From: Viscum album
Lineage: Eukaryota; Streptophyta; Magnoliopsida; Santalales; Viscaceae
Reading direction: 5' to 3'
NCBI GenBank assembly: GCA_963277665.1
Contig: OY728131.1
Span: 1,397,239,315 to 1,397,303,314 of the forward strand
DNA: 64,000 nucleotides
Each line of letters opens with the position of its first letter. Within the stretch, counting starts at the first letter, position 1. The translations under genes were made by a program, and so were the position numbers. Below are positions 11,377 through 23,737 of the stretch, piece after piece. Below the pieces are notes generated by a model. The model did no database searches, had not been told where the DNA came from, and saw nothing but the letters and a program-made list of their open reading frames with translations.

Positions 11377-12572
11377 CACTTGCTTCCACCCGCAAGAACA
11401 ACAAGAATGTTGGAGGGGGGGGGGGTTCGGCCGTGTTCGTGCGGTCCGGCCCCCCTCGCGTTAATAATAAAAACGCAACTAAAGAAAAAATCACGTCACA
11501 CGTTAATCTTGCTAAAAGCACGATCAAGAATGAAATGAGGAATCCAAAAGAAAATCGACAACCCCTACCTCGGGTATAAGTTCGAGGATTTGACTAAGTT
11601 CCCGGAAGACGACGTCGCGGAGGTCGGGCGTCGCGGAAGCCGTTCGTCAAATCCGATGACGAAGGAAAGCGTTCGAAGTGACACGTCGTGGGCGAAACTT
11701 GTACGCCGACGAAGATTGTCCGAGGAAGAAGTGGTGTCCCCTTTCGTTGACACGGTAAACGAAGAAGAGCGGAGCGGCGTTCTCGATAGTCGCACTCGAT
11801 TCCTTTGACGTCGGAGGAAGAGTCGTTGTTGAAGGCGTTCGTCGCGGAAAACCGTCGCGGAAGAGATGACGCGGAAGAAGTTCTTCGTTGAAGAACGGCG
11901 TTCTTCGCGTTCTTCGTTGAGGTTTGAAGAAGAAGAGAAAGCTCTCAAATCCTCTCAAGAAATAAAGGGACTAACCAAAAACAATAAATTAAGCTCACTT
12001 AATTTATTAACACAACACAAACCTTTGAAATTCAAAAGTTTGAATTTCAAAACATTAATTAAACTCACTTATTAATGACATAAGTTATAACTTAAGTTTA
12101 CAACATTAATTGTGAGTTGGGGAGGGTTAGAGAATATGAAGGGGTGGGGTTCGTGTGGGCCCCACCACCCTCTTAACCTCCCAAGGGAAGTTGGGTTGTC
12201 ACCCAACTTCCACCCAAAGGATAAAAACGCTTAAGGAAGATAAAAATAAAAATTGAAGTTAAATTTTTATTTTAACATTCACAATTTTATTTTTTTACAA
12301 CTCCCCACGTGTAAACGCAACTTCGGGAAAGGTCTCCTTAAGCGAATATCGGCGCTGCGAGTTCATCGGTGCCCTCGGATTTCAATTCCGAGCACCGGAT
12401 CAAAAGTTAGGAATTCTCGCTCGTTCGTTCACTGAACGTACCCGAGCCAAACTTCGGAACTTAATTCCGGGCACTCCGGGCCTCGGAATCAGGTGCCGTC
12501 TGAAACCGCGCTCTTGTAAAATTCTAAAGAAAATTAAGAAAAAATTTCCCTTGAATTTTACGGGTCTTTACA

Positions 12573-12577
12573 ACTGA
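12573..12577 (+). repeat. Target-site duplication ACTGA (right copy)
   Basis: Second copy of the 5-bp duplication; the copia leader resumes here and reaches gag at 12609. Confidence 0.9.
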
Positions 12578-12608
12578 TAAATTTTCTCTTCTAATTTGTA
12601 GAATCAAT

Positions 12609-15600
12609 ATGACAAACTCATCAACCACATTTTCTCTGCTATCGATTCGGGATAAAGATAATATCCTCACCGGCATTAACTTTAAATAATGGTTTAGGCT
12701 CCCTCGGGTTATCCTACACTATGAACAAAAGTTTTACGTTCTTGAGTCCTCACTTCCTAATACTCCTGCCCCAGGGGCGAGTGATGAAGATTTCTTGGTC
12801 TATGATCAAAATTTGAGCGATGCACTCGACATTCAATGTTTGATGATGTCATCAATATATAGTGAGCTCATAAAGTCTCATGAAGACAAGGATTCCTACA
12901 GTATGCTCGAGCACCTCCGTGGTCTACACTAGGAGAGAGTAAGACAAAAAAAGGTTTGAGATCTCCAAGGCTCTATTTCAGAGAAATATTGGAGAGGGTT
13001 CCCCAGCCGGGCCTCATGTAGTCAAGATCATTGACTATATTGAGCGCTTGGAGGTTCTAGGGTTTAAACTCCCCAAAGAACTGGGTACTGATCTCATTAT
13101 TTCATCACTCCCCTAGAGATTCTCAAACTTTGTTGTGAAATTCAACATTAAAAACATTGAGAAGTCTCTGTCTGATCTTCTTATCCTTATTCTCCAAGTG
13201 GACAATGACATGAATCGTGAAAAGCCTTATGTCCTCCTGGTGAATAAAAGGAAAGGGAAGGAAAAGATCTTTAATCCCAAAGATTATTCAAGGATTTTCA
13301 TGAAAAGGAAGATCAAAGGAGAGACAATAGAACATGAGGCTGTTTGTTTCACATTTGGAAGAAGGGACACCAGAAGAAAAACTACACCCAACCAAGGACG
13401 CAAGGAGAAGCTTCAGGTGTGTTTGTTATTGATTGCAATCTATCTGTTTCTACCAATTGGGTATTAGATAATACTTGTGGTTCTCACATATGTATCCAAA
13501 TATAAGAACCAAGTAGATTCAGAAAGATTGAATGAGGTGAGGTGGATCTACGAGAAACCAACGGAGCCAGACACACTACTGTAGCTGTTAGAGACTACCA
13601 CCTCACATTGCCTACTAGGATGGTCTTGGTTTTGAAAGGATGTTATTATGTACCCTCTGTAACAAAAAAAATTATTTTAGTATCCATATTAGATACTGAT
13701 GGATTCATCTTCATGTTTGGAATTGGATGTTGCTAATTTTATAAAGATATCATTTGTTTTGGTAGGGAACATTTATATAACGACCTTTATGTGTTAGACT
13801 ACACAAACCAAGTAATGGAAATCGATGAAAAAGTTAATTCATATGAATCATACCACATCCGACTTTGGCATCACTGGCTAGGTCATGACAATGAGAAACA
13901 TTTGAAAAAATTACATAAAGATGGGTATTTAGATTCTTTTGAACTAAAACCACTTGGTGTATGTCATGGGTGTCTACAAGGCAAAATAACCAAAGCCCCA
14001 TTTAGTGGGAAAGTTGAAAGGTCTAAAGAGCTTCTAGAATTAGTTCACACAGATGTGTGTGGTCCATTTCCAGTTGAAGAAAGGGGTGGGTTCTTGTTAT
14101 TTATAACTTTTACTGATGATTTTAGTAGATATGGATATATTTACTTAATGAGGTATAAGTCAGATTCTTTTGATTAGTTCAAAGAATACAAGAATGAAGT
14201 TGAGAACCATCTTGGTAAGAATATTAAGAAACTCTGCTCAGATAGAGGAGGAGAATATCTTAATCAGGACTTCACTGATTTCTTATGGGAGTTTGGGTTT
14301 CTATCTCAACTCACTCCTCCTTACACACCTCAGTGGAATGGTGTAAGTGAAAGGAGGAACCACACCCTGTTGGACATGGTGAGATCAATGATGAGTCATA
14401 CAAGTCTTCCATTATCCTTTTGGGGATATTCATTACAAATAGCAGCACACATACTAAACCAATTACCAAATAAATTAATAAATGGAATTCCATATGAGTT
14501 ATGGAGTGGACGCAAATCCATGTTATCGAATTTACATGTGTGGGGTAGTGAAGCATTTTTTAAGGCCTCTTCAGGTAACAAACTTGCACCCTGAGGCAGA
14601 AAGTGTATCTTTATAGGATATCCAAAAGAAAACAAGGGGTTATTACCTATAAAAACCCTCAGAAAAAAAGGTTACAGTGGAAGAAATTCTCATATTCCTT
14701 GAGAGGGATCACCTGTCAAAAAGAGATAGTGGGAGAGAGATAGACTTTGATGAAGTCGAGGCTCAAGATACATAGGAGTTGGTGCAAGAATAGATTCCAC
14801 AAAGCCCTGTGGAAGAACAATCTGTTCTAGAGACACAAGAACTGCATAGGAGCACGAGAGAGGTGAGAGAACCAGAATGATATGGTTTTCTTGTCACCGA
14901 GGATGGTGAATCATTATTGGTTGACAATGTTGATCCTCTTACCTACAAAGAATCTGTTGAAGGCACAAACATTGCTAAGTGGAAAGAAGCCATGAATTCT
15001 GAAATGGATTCCATGTACCAAAACCAAGTGTGAATTTTGGTAGATCCTCCCATTGATGTAAAGCCTATTGGTAATAAATGGGTATTCAAGAAGAAATTGG
15101 ACATGGAGGGGCAAGTCAGCACCTATAAGGCACGACTGGTTGCTAAATTTTTTAGACAACATCAAGGAATTGACTATGATGAAACCTTTTCACAGGTTGC
15201 GATCCTAAAATCCATCAGAACCCTATTGTCCATTGCCGCTTACCATGACTATGAAATTTGGAAAATGGATGTCAAAAAACATTCCTTAATGGAACCTTTA
15301 GGAAAATGTCTACATGACACAACCTGAAGGGTTTCTGACTCCAAAGGATGCCAACATGGTATGCAAGTTGCAAAAATCCATTTATGGATTAAAGAAAGCA
15401 TCAAGGTCATAGGACATTCGTTTTTATGAAGCTGTAAAGGAATTTTTCTTTGTTAAGAATGAATGTGAGTCTTGTGTCTACAAGTGGTTTAGTGAAAGTG
15501 CAGTCGTTATATTAATAGTATATGTTGATGACATATTACTAATTGGAAATGAAGTACCTGTCTTACAGTCAGTTAAGGCATGGTTAGATAAATGATTCTC

Positions 15601-16342
15601 TATGAAAGACTTGGTAGAGGCAGCATATATTCTTGGGATCAAGATCCATCGTGATAGATCCAAGAGAATGCTGGGCCTAGGTCAAAGTACATACATTGAC
15701 AAGATACTGAGGAGATTTAGTATGGAACAATCCAAGAGAAGATTGTTTCCAGTGTAACATGACATTCATCTTTCCAAGAAAAGGTGTCCTCAAACACATG
15801 AGGAATTAAAGAAAATGGCAAGGATCCCTTATGCATCCGCGATTGGGTCAGTCTTGTATGCTATGATATGTACAAGGCTAGATGTTTCTTATGCATTATT
15901 TTCGGTAGGAAGATATCAAGATGATCCAAGAGACCGCCATTGGATGGAAATCAAGACCATCCTTAAGTATTTGAGGTGTACTAAGGATATGTTTCTGGTT
16001 TATGGAGGAGATGAGGAACTATTCATCAGAGGACATGTAAATTCTAGTTTCTAGATTGATCAAGAGGACATGAAGTTGCAGACTGGATACATATTCAGTT
16101 TGAATGGAGGTGCAGTGAGCTGGAAGAGCTCAAAGCAATGTTTGGTGGTAGATTCTACAATAGAGTCCGAGTATATCGTATCTTCTGAGGCAGCTAAAAA
16201 AGCAGTATAGATGAAAATCTTCATCCACAAGCTGGATATAATACCTATTAATAAAGATCCTATCACACACTATTGTGATAATACTGCAGTGGTGGAACTT
16301 TCAAAATATCCAAGGTCACATTAGTGGAAAAAGCGCATACTT
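12609..16342 (+). pseudogene. Copia gag-pol, copy B, decayed
   Basis: Single-polyprotein copia order: gag (12609 to about 13400), protease, integrase, reverse transcriptase, RNase H. Visible pieces are gag N-terminus; protease region with WVLDNTCGSHIC (about 13460), where the Asp-Ser/Thr-Gly triad is lost; GAG-pre-integrase zinc motif LWHHWLGH (about 13865) with CHGCLQGK; integrase core with VHTDVCGP (about 14045) and a SDRGGEYL-like Glu motif (about 14240); reverse transcriptase with YVDD at 15521-15532; and the start of RNase H up to 16342. There are stops throughout (for example in gag at about 12687 and in integrase at about 14175) and several frame changes. The C-terminal part of RNase H is deleted. 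Motif wording is closest to the plant Tork/Angela group; that placement is my inference. Confidence 0.85.
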
Positions 16343-16928
16343 TAACTCATGTCATGACTCACGCACTTAGATTAGTTGACAAAAACCATCACGAAGATAG
16401 TTGGCGGTAAGTAGGGTACATTGGGTGCGTCATGAATGACATGTTGTTAATGGATAAGTCGAGGAAGGATTTGTCCCTTCCATATTTATGGAAGTAGATA
16501 TCTTGGGCCCATTGATTGAAATAGAACTGTTGAACAAATTCCATGGCCATGGTGACACGACAAGTTTATTTCTGGAAGTCAAAGCATGACAAATCAAGCA
16601 TATAGGTTTATGAAACTGCCATGAAACCTAATTGATGAGATATTGAGACAAAGGGATTAAATTACACTATAAGCGTTCATATGAGGTGACATGTCAATGC
16701 GGGATCAAATTCTTTCTCTTGGGTGCCTTGACCCGTTGCTAGACAGTAATCTTGGAATTTAGGAAAGCCCGCCTAATGCCAACGAGAAAGAGGCCTAGAG
16801 GGTCACACACTAAGTGTATCAAAGTATCTCAAGTAGAATAAAGATTATTCCCATACATGGTTTAATAACTATTCAAGGAAGCCAAAATTATTTTAATGAT
16901 GGAGGAATAAGGAAATGAAAAAAAATAT

Positions 16929-17133
16929 ATACACGTTGTGTGTTAATGATTACACACCGTGTAGTTTTTTATAGAAAACTAGTACACATTGTGTATTAAT
17001 GATTACATGCCATGTAGTTTTCATTTTAGAAAGGAAATGAAAAACAAGTACATGCTGTGTATTAATGATTACACACCGTGTAGTTTTATGGAAAACAAGT
17101 ACATACCGTGTATTAATGATTACACGCCATGTA
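16929..17133 (+). repeat. TACACG-N-CGTGTA array, B/C LTR
   Basis: Same four-unit layout as 5664-5867, with more decayed members (TACATGCCATGTA, TACACACCGTGTA). Confidence 0.78.
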
Positions 17134-17315
17134 GTTTTCTAGTCTAGATTTTGAGGATATAATATTATTTTCTTAAATGATATTTATTTTAATCAGCATG
17201 GGTGCATGTAATTGAATTAATTATTCTACATGGGGTTTTCAATAAGATTCAATGAAATAAATAAAATGCGTAATGCGTTTATTTACTGTCATTACTCTAC
17301 AACCTCAAACCCGAT

Positions 17316-17323
17316 TATAAATA
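17316..17323 (+). promoter_or_regulatory. LTR TATA box, B/C LTR
   Basis: TATAAATATCCTTACAACCCC, conserved with the other LTRs although the upstream U3 is truncated. Confidence 0.6.
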
Positions 17324-17870
17324 TCCTTACAACCCCAACTCTTTTCCTAAAAAAATAATCGTTTTGCACAAAAATTCTGAAGAATTATTTCAATGCCTAA
17401 AGAACCTCTTCCTCCAAGAACACTCTCAAGACCGAGATATATCCTCTTCCATTAGATCAAGATGATCTAAGGTGGACAACACAAGCAAAGGTTTCTCCAC
17501 ACCAGCACCCAGAGACTCCTTTGGCGACGTCCAGAGATACGTGGTGCACGTGTGGATCACCGCTAAAGGAAGTCTACCCTTGGATTCTATGACGAAATGA
17601 TGAATCACATCAGAATGTGATCAAGAATATCAATGAAGAAAGAACAACCAAAAGGTACTTCTTGTAAATTAATTAAATTAATTATAATCAACTTGTGACG
17701 ATCCACTTTTGTGGTTCCAGAACATTTCTTCTTTTTTGTCTATTTCTATGATTCGATCTGTGGATACTGGTGTTTATTGTCGTATAAATCCCTGATTGAT
17801 CATTGCTAATGACAAAAAGCCAAGTGGACACATCCACCCATGTGCTTCCACTACGCTCGGAACCTTTAAA

Positions 17871-17883
17871 TGGTATTAGAGGG
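17871..17883 (+). promoter_or_regulatory. Primer-binding site, copy C
   Basis: TGGTATTAGAGGG, near match to the initiator tRNA-Met site, two bases after the LTR end. Confidence 0.78.
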
Positions 17884-19821
17884 AGGTTACAATGTTGATT
17901 ATAGTTATTTAATTTTCGTTGATAATTTACACATTTATATTCAATTCAATTCAAGATAAATCGTTCTATAAAACTGAATGAATGAGATCTATTATTACTC
18001 CTTCATTTCTCGATTCACATTATAGAAATGAACATTTAATTTTAATTTTGATTAAATTAAAAATGAGGATCTCATCTAGAGGAGCCGCTCTTTCTATCCT
18101 TACAACACAAGAATACATGACGTGTAGTGAAAACTACACACCGTGTACTTAGGTTCAACGAAATGGTACTGGTCCGCCAAACCACACTGTGTGAATTGAT
18201 TATACCTAAGTATTTATTACCCCATGTTGACCAGAAATGAGTGGTGCATGGGAACAGGAATACACGGTGTGTATGTTGAATCAACACCCCGTGTAGTCAT
18301 ATCTGGTCTAGGTGAAACCATGTACAAGGAGAAGCCGTGTTCCACGTATATAGGATTGCCAGGCCGATAACTGTGTAACAAGTACATGACATGTTAGACT
18401 AATCTACACACCATGTACTCCAAAATTTCCAAAGTAGAGAAAACATTCCAAATCCCCGGTGTGTACTTTGGATTAAGGGTGAAAAGAAATACACGCCGTG
18501 TAAATATAAACTACACGCCGTGTACTTTCCAAAATTGGAATTTCACCAGGTTTCCTCCAAAAGTACAAAGACCTGTACAAGGAATATGGATTAGAATAAT
18601 ATCAAGGTAATTCAGAAAGGAATTTAAGATAAAGAATGGATTAATTATAAGATCATAATTTATTAAATTCAAGCATGAATTATATTAAATAATAGAACGA
18701 TTAAAATAATTTGAATTCTAAATATGTGTAAATGTCGTTGTATGCTATGGATGATCATGAGCTAGACCAGAGACCCTTTGTATGTGTGTATGGTTTCATT
18801 TAAATTTGTTTAATTTAAATTCTTTGGCCTGTGAGCCTTCTTCCAATAAAATGTAGGGCTTGCATGCCTGTGGTTTATTTAACGTAAACCCCATGTAATG
18901 GAGGATCTCCCACGCCAGAGGAGATGGTTCTAAATCAAAAGGTGAGGAAAAACCAACCCAAGAAGATGCAAAGGTGGAATGGTGGGAACTACAAAACACA
19001 AACCATTAGTTCAAGGTGTTTTTCCCTAGGTGAGGGTTATCTTATCAAAACAACAAGATAAGCTAACCAATAAAATCTCATGATCATGCAATATTATTTT
19101 ATTTATGTCTGATTTCATGGTTTATTTATTATGTATGTGTTGTCGCGATCACATAATTAATGTAATAAACAAGCTTGCAAAGATGGAATAAAATTAAAAC
19201 CAGACTATGAGTAAACATTATCAGAACATGGTTAATCACCTAAGAAAGCATCACTTAATATTAACAAGCACATGATAATGAAAAACTACACATAGAGAAT
19301 AAAATCCCTCAAAAATAATATTAAGTCAGACCAAGCCTTTAGTTACTTTATTAAGGTAAAGACTCAATAAAACTATGTGTTTGACCAACCCTTGTTGGGA
19401 CACTTACTTTTATAAAGGAATCTCTTATGAAAGTTTTGGGTTGACTTAAACATTTTACATCAAGGGGAGTAGACCTTGATAGACTTGTTGTAAAATGGAG
19501 GCAGGTGTTGGGGAAATCCAAGTCAGGATTTTAGGATTGGGGAGTCCACCCAACAAATCAAGGAACTGTAAGCTCACAGTTGGCAAAGACCTGCCTACCT
19601 AAATACCTTCAAATAGCTTGACCAACCCTTGTTGGGGTTATTCGAAGGGGAATATGGATCCTTGCCACTAGAATGTCATGGAAACTAGAAATTATGAGTT
19701 CAATGGTGAGGGCTATTGGGACTTGATAAAATAGTGGGAGACATAATAAAATTTATTATTTATCATAAAATGTAATCAGGAAAGTACTGATAAATCGGCT
19801 CTTCTAATTTGTAGAATCAAT
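17884..19821 (+). other. Copia leader, copy C
   Basis: Uninterrupted version of the leader, showing the empty insertion site for the 8531-12572 LTR (AAGTACTGATAAAT, about 19785). Palindrome cluster inside; no supported gene. Confidence 0.8.
18115..18524 (+). repeat. Palindrome cluster, leader of copy C
   Basis: About a dozen TACACG-N-CGTGTA forms, ending in an intact pair ACACGCCGTGTA at about 18490-18524. Confidence 0.78.
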
Positions 19822-22800
19822 ATGAAAAAGTCTTCAACCACCTTTTCTTTGTGATCAATTCTTGATAAAGAAAATATTCTCACCGGTAGTAACTTTCAGG
19901 AATGGTTTAGGTGCCTTCGGGTTATCCTACACCATGAACGAAAGTATTACATGCTGGATTCCTCACTTCCTGATTCTCCTGCCCAAGGGGTGAGTGATGA
20001 AGATTTCCTGGTCTATGATCAACATTTTAGTGATGCACTCAACATTCAATATTTGATACTATGATCAATTTCAAGTGAACTCATGAAGTCTCATGAGGAC
20101 ATGGATGCCTATAGAATGCTCTAGCACCTCCGTGGTCTATACCAGGAGAGAGAAAGGCAAGAAAGGTTTGAGATCTCCAAGGCTTTATTTTAGAGCAAGC
20201 TTGGAGAGGGTGCCCCAACTGGGCCTCATTAGTCAGGATCATTGGCTACATTAAGCGCTTGGAGGTTCTAGGGTTTAAACTCCCTGAGGAACTGGGTACC
20301 GATCTCATTCTTACATCACTCCCCCAGAGCTTCTCTAACATTGTTGTAAATTTCATCATGAACAACATTGTGAAGTCTCTATCAGATCTTCTTATCCTTA
20401 TTAACCAAGTGGAAAATGATATGAAGTGTGAAAAACTTTATGTTCTTATGGTTAATAAAAGGAAAAGGAAGGTGAAGAGATTTAAACCCAATGCTTCTTC
20501 AAGGCCTTCCAAGAAAAGTAAAATCAAATGGGAGGCAAGGGAACAGGAAGCTATTTATTTTGCATGAGGCAAGAAGGGATACTGGAAGAAAAACTGAACC
20601 TAGCCAAGGAGGCAAGGGGAAGATTCAGGTGCATTTTTCATCGAATAAAATCTATCTGTTTCTACAAATTGGGTATTAGATACAGATTTTGGTGCTCACA
20701 TATGTATCCAAATACGAGAACCAAGTAGATTCAGGAAGATTGATCGAGGGGAGGTAGATCTATGAGCAGCCAACGGAGCCAGACTTGCTACTGTAGCTGT
20801 CATAGACTACCACCTCACATTGCATACTAGGATGGTCTTGGTTTTAAAAGGATGTTATTATGTACCCTCTATAACCAAAAACATTATTTCAGTATCCAGA
20901 TTAGATATTGATGGATTCATCTTCATGTTTGGAAATGAATGCTGCTACTTTTATAAATATAGAATTTTTTTTGGTAGGGTACATTTATATAATGGCCTTT
21001 ATGTGTTAGACTACAAAAACCATGTAATGGCAATTGATGACAATGTTAATTCACATGACTCATACAACACCCAACTTTGGAATCAACTTCTAGGTCTTGT
21101 CAATGAGAAACGTTTTACAAAATTACATCATGATGGGTATTTAGATTCTTTTGAACTAAAACCACTTGATGTATGTCATGCATGTCTACAAGGAAAAATG
21201 ACCAAATCCCCATTTAGTGGGAAAGGTGAAAGGGCTAAAGAGCTTCTAGAAATAGTTCACACAGATGTGTGTGGACCAATTCCAGTTGAAGAAAGGGGTG
21301 GGTTCTCATACTTCATAACTTTTACTGATGATTTTAGTAGATATGGATATATTTACTTAATGAGTTACAAGTCAGATTATTTTGATCGGTTCAAAGAATA
21401 AAATAATGAAGTTGAGAGCCATCTTGGTAAGAAGATTATGAAACTCTGCTCAAAAAGAGGAGGATAATATATTAATCATGACTTTATTGATTTCTTATGG
21501 GAGTTTGGGATTCTATCTCAACTCACTCCTCCTTACACACCTCAGTGGAATGGTGTAAGTGAAAGGAGGAACCGCACCCTGTTGGACATGGTGAGATCAA
21601 TGATGAGTCATGTGAGTAATCCATTATCCTTTTGGGGATATGCATTACAAACAGCAACACACATACTAAACCAAGTACCAACTAAATCGATAAGTGGTAT
21701 TCCATACGAGTTATGGAGTGGAATCAAAGCCATGTTATCGAATTTACATGTGTGGGGTAGCAAAGCATTTTTTCAGGCCTCTTCAAGTAACAAGATTGCA
21801 CCCTAAGGCACAAATTGTATCTTTATAGGATATCCCAAGGAAACAAGGGGATATTACCTATACAACCCCTTAGATAAAAAGGTAATAGTGGAAAGACATT
21901 CCATATTCCATGAGAGGGAGCACATCTACAAAAGACATAGTGGGAGAGAAATAGACTTCGATGAAGTCGAGGCTCAAGATACACAAGTGTTGGTAAAAGA
22001 ATAGATTCCACAAATCCCCGTGGAAGAACAATCTGTTACAGAGACACAAGAACTGCGTAGGAGGACAAGGGAGGTGAGAGAACTGGAAAGATATGGATTT
22101 CTTGTCACTGAGGATGGTGACTCATTATTGGTTGACAATGATGATCCTCTTACCTACAAGGATGAAGATGAAGGCTGAGACGTTGCCAAGTGGCAAGAAT
22201 CCATGAATTCTGAAATTGATTCCATGTACCAAAACCAAGTCTGAATTTTTCTAGATCCTCCAGTTGATGTAAAGCCTATTGGAAATAAATGGTTATTCAA
22301 GAAGAAACTGGATAAGGAGGGGCAAGTCAGCACCTATAAGGCATGACTGGTTGCCAATGGTTTTAGACATCATCAAGGAATTGACTATGATGAAACTTTT
22401 TCACCAGTTGTGATGCTGAAATCCATCAGAATCCTATAGTCCATTGCTGCTTACTATGACTATGAAATTTGGAAAATGAATGTCAAAATAGCATTCCATA
22501 ACGGGAACCTCTAGTGAGATGTCTAAATGACACAACCTAAAGGGTTTGTGACTCCAAAGGATTCCAACAAGGTATGCAAGTTTCATAAATCCATTTATGG
22601 ATTAAAACAAGCATCAAGTTTATAGAACATTCGTTTTGATGAAGTTATAATAGAATTTGGCCTTGTTAAGAACGAATGTGAGCCTTGTGTCTATAAAAGG
22701 TTTAATGGAAGTGCAGTTGTTTTACTAATAGTATATGTTGATGAAATATTACTAATTGGAAAGGAAGTACCTTTCTTACAGTCAGTTAAGGAATGGTTGG

Positions 22801-23723
22801 AAAAATGATTCTCTATGAAAGACTTGGGTGAGGCAGCATATATTCTTGGGATCAATATCCATCATGATAGATCCAAGAGAATGCTGGGCCTGAGTCAAAG
22901 TACATACATTGACAAGATACTGAAGAGATTCAGTATGGAATAATCCAAGAGGGGATTGTTTCCAGTGTCATATGAAATTTATCTTTCCAAGAAAATGTGT
23001 CCTCAGACACATGAGGAAAGAGAGAAAATGGAAAGGATCCCCTATGCACCCGTGATTGGGTCAGTCATGTATGCTATGCTATGTACAAGGATAGATGTTG
23101 CTTATGCATTATGTGTGGTAGTCTGATATAAAGCTGATCCAGGAGGCCGCCATTAGATGGCATTCAAGACTATCCTTAAGTATACGAGGCGTACTAAGGA
23201 TATGTTCCTGTTTTATGGAGGAGATGGGGAAATAGTCATTAGAGGACATGTAGATGCTAGTTTCCAGACTAATCAAGCTGACATGAAGTCACAGACTGGG
23301 TATATATTCTGTTTGAATGGAGGTGCAGTGAGCTGGAAGAGCTCAAAGCAAGGTGTGGTCATAGATTCTATAGCAGAGTCTGAGTATATCACAACTTCAG
23401 AGGCAGCTAAACAAGAAGTATGTATGGGAAGCTTAGTCCAAGAGTTTGATGTAGTACGTAACAGTAAAGATCTTATCAGACTTTATTGTGATAATACTGC
23501 AGCAGTGGCACTTGCAAAAGAGCCAAGGTCACATCAGCGGACAAAACACATACTTCAGAAGTATCATCTCTTGAGGGATTTTTCTCCGAGAGGTGAAGTT
23601 GCAGTGAGCAGTATTTCCACGGAAGACAACATAGAAGACCCCTCGACTAAACCCTTGACTCAACAAAAACACGATCATCATGTGAGGTCTGGTGGACTAA
23701 AATTTGTAGGCAGTTGGCTCTAG
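19822..23723 (+). pseudogene. Copia gag-pol, copy C, decayed
   Basis: About 3.9 kb from ATG 19822 to the stop after VGSWL at 23723. Gag is broken by stops from about 19854 on. Protease reads WVLDTDFGAHIC, with the catalytic triad altered. The best-preserved stretch (20820-21401) covers the protease end, the GAG-pre-integrase zinc motif (LWNQLLG, CHACLQGK) and the integrase core start (VHTDVCGP, TFTDDFSRYGY). The reverse transcriptase site reads YVDE at 22734-22745 in place of YVDD, so a catalytic Asp is lost. RNase H is open over 23157-23723 with DASF, a SIAESEY Glu motif and YCDNTAAVA, and ends in a normal copia C-terminus. Not functional as a whole. Confidence 0.87.
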
Positions 23724-23726
23724 TAT

Positions 23727-23737
23727 AAGTGGGAGTT
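23727..23737 (+). promoter_or_regulatory. Polypurine tract, copy C
   Basis: AAGTGGGAGTT just 5' of the LTR start, the usual plant copia plus-strand primer; the matching site in copy D is 31548-31556. Confidence 0.7.

Larger units (their letters stand above)
8531..12572 (-). mobile_element. Inserted gypsy-type LTR, apparently a solo LTR of 4042 bp
   Basis: Bounded exactly by the 5-bp ACTGA duplication, with TG/CA ends. The two ends form a short imperfect inverted repeat (TGTCACGACCCG against TGTAAAGACCCG). I find no second LTR, primer-binding site or protein domain inside, so a solo LTR left by LTR-LTR recombination is the simplest reading. Minus orientation is inferred: the 8531 end, followed by a GGTGAGTATAA-like motif at about 9031, matches the 3' ends of the gypsy-2 LTR (44196) and of the LTR at 55023. 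The interior is unusually GC- and CpG-rich over 9360-11460 and full of tandem repeats and hairpins. Long ORFs there occur in many frames on both strands and are not credible genes. Confidence 0.82.
4655..16342 (+). mobile_element. Copia family copy B, interrupted by a 4-kb LTR insertion
   Basis: LTR 4655-6601, primer-binding site 6604-6616, leader 6617-8530 continuing at 12573-12608 after the insertion, and gag-pol 12609-16342. The 3' end of the RNase H region, the polypurine tract and the first 425 bp or so of the next LTR are missing at 16342. Many stops and frameshifts mark it as old. Confidence 0.88.
16343..17868 (+). repeat. Copia LTR between copies B and C, missing its first 425 bp or so
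   Basis: Copy B's RNase H sequence (GCGCATACTT) jumps directly into LTR interior (AACTCATGTCATGACTC, matching 24163 in the next LTR). The deletion removed about 180 bp of internal sequence plus about 425 bp of U3, with two T's shared at the junction. It keeps the TATA box at 17316-17323 and the palindrome array at 16929-17133. Confidence 0.85.
17869..23737 (+). mobile_element. Copia internal region C
   Basis: Primer-binding site, leader, gag-pol and polypurine tract, bounded by the truncated B/C LTR on the left and the full C/D LTR on the right. Each LTR also serves a neighbouring copy. Confidence 0.85.

Noticed and set aside
10429..11527. Arg/Ala/Pro-rich ORFs in the 4-kb LTR
   Set aside because: Stop-poor GC-rich tract and hairpins inside an LTR; frames overlap on both strands.
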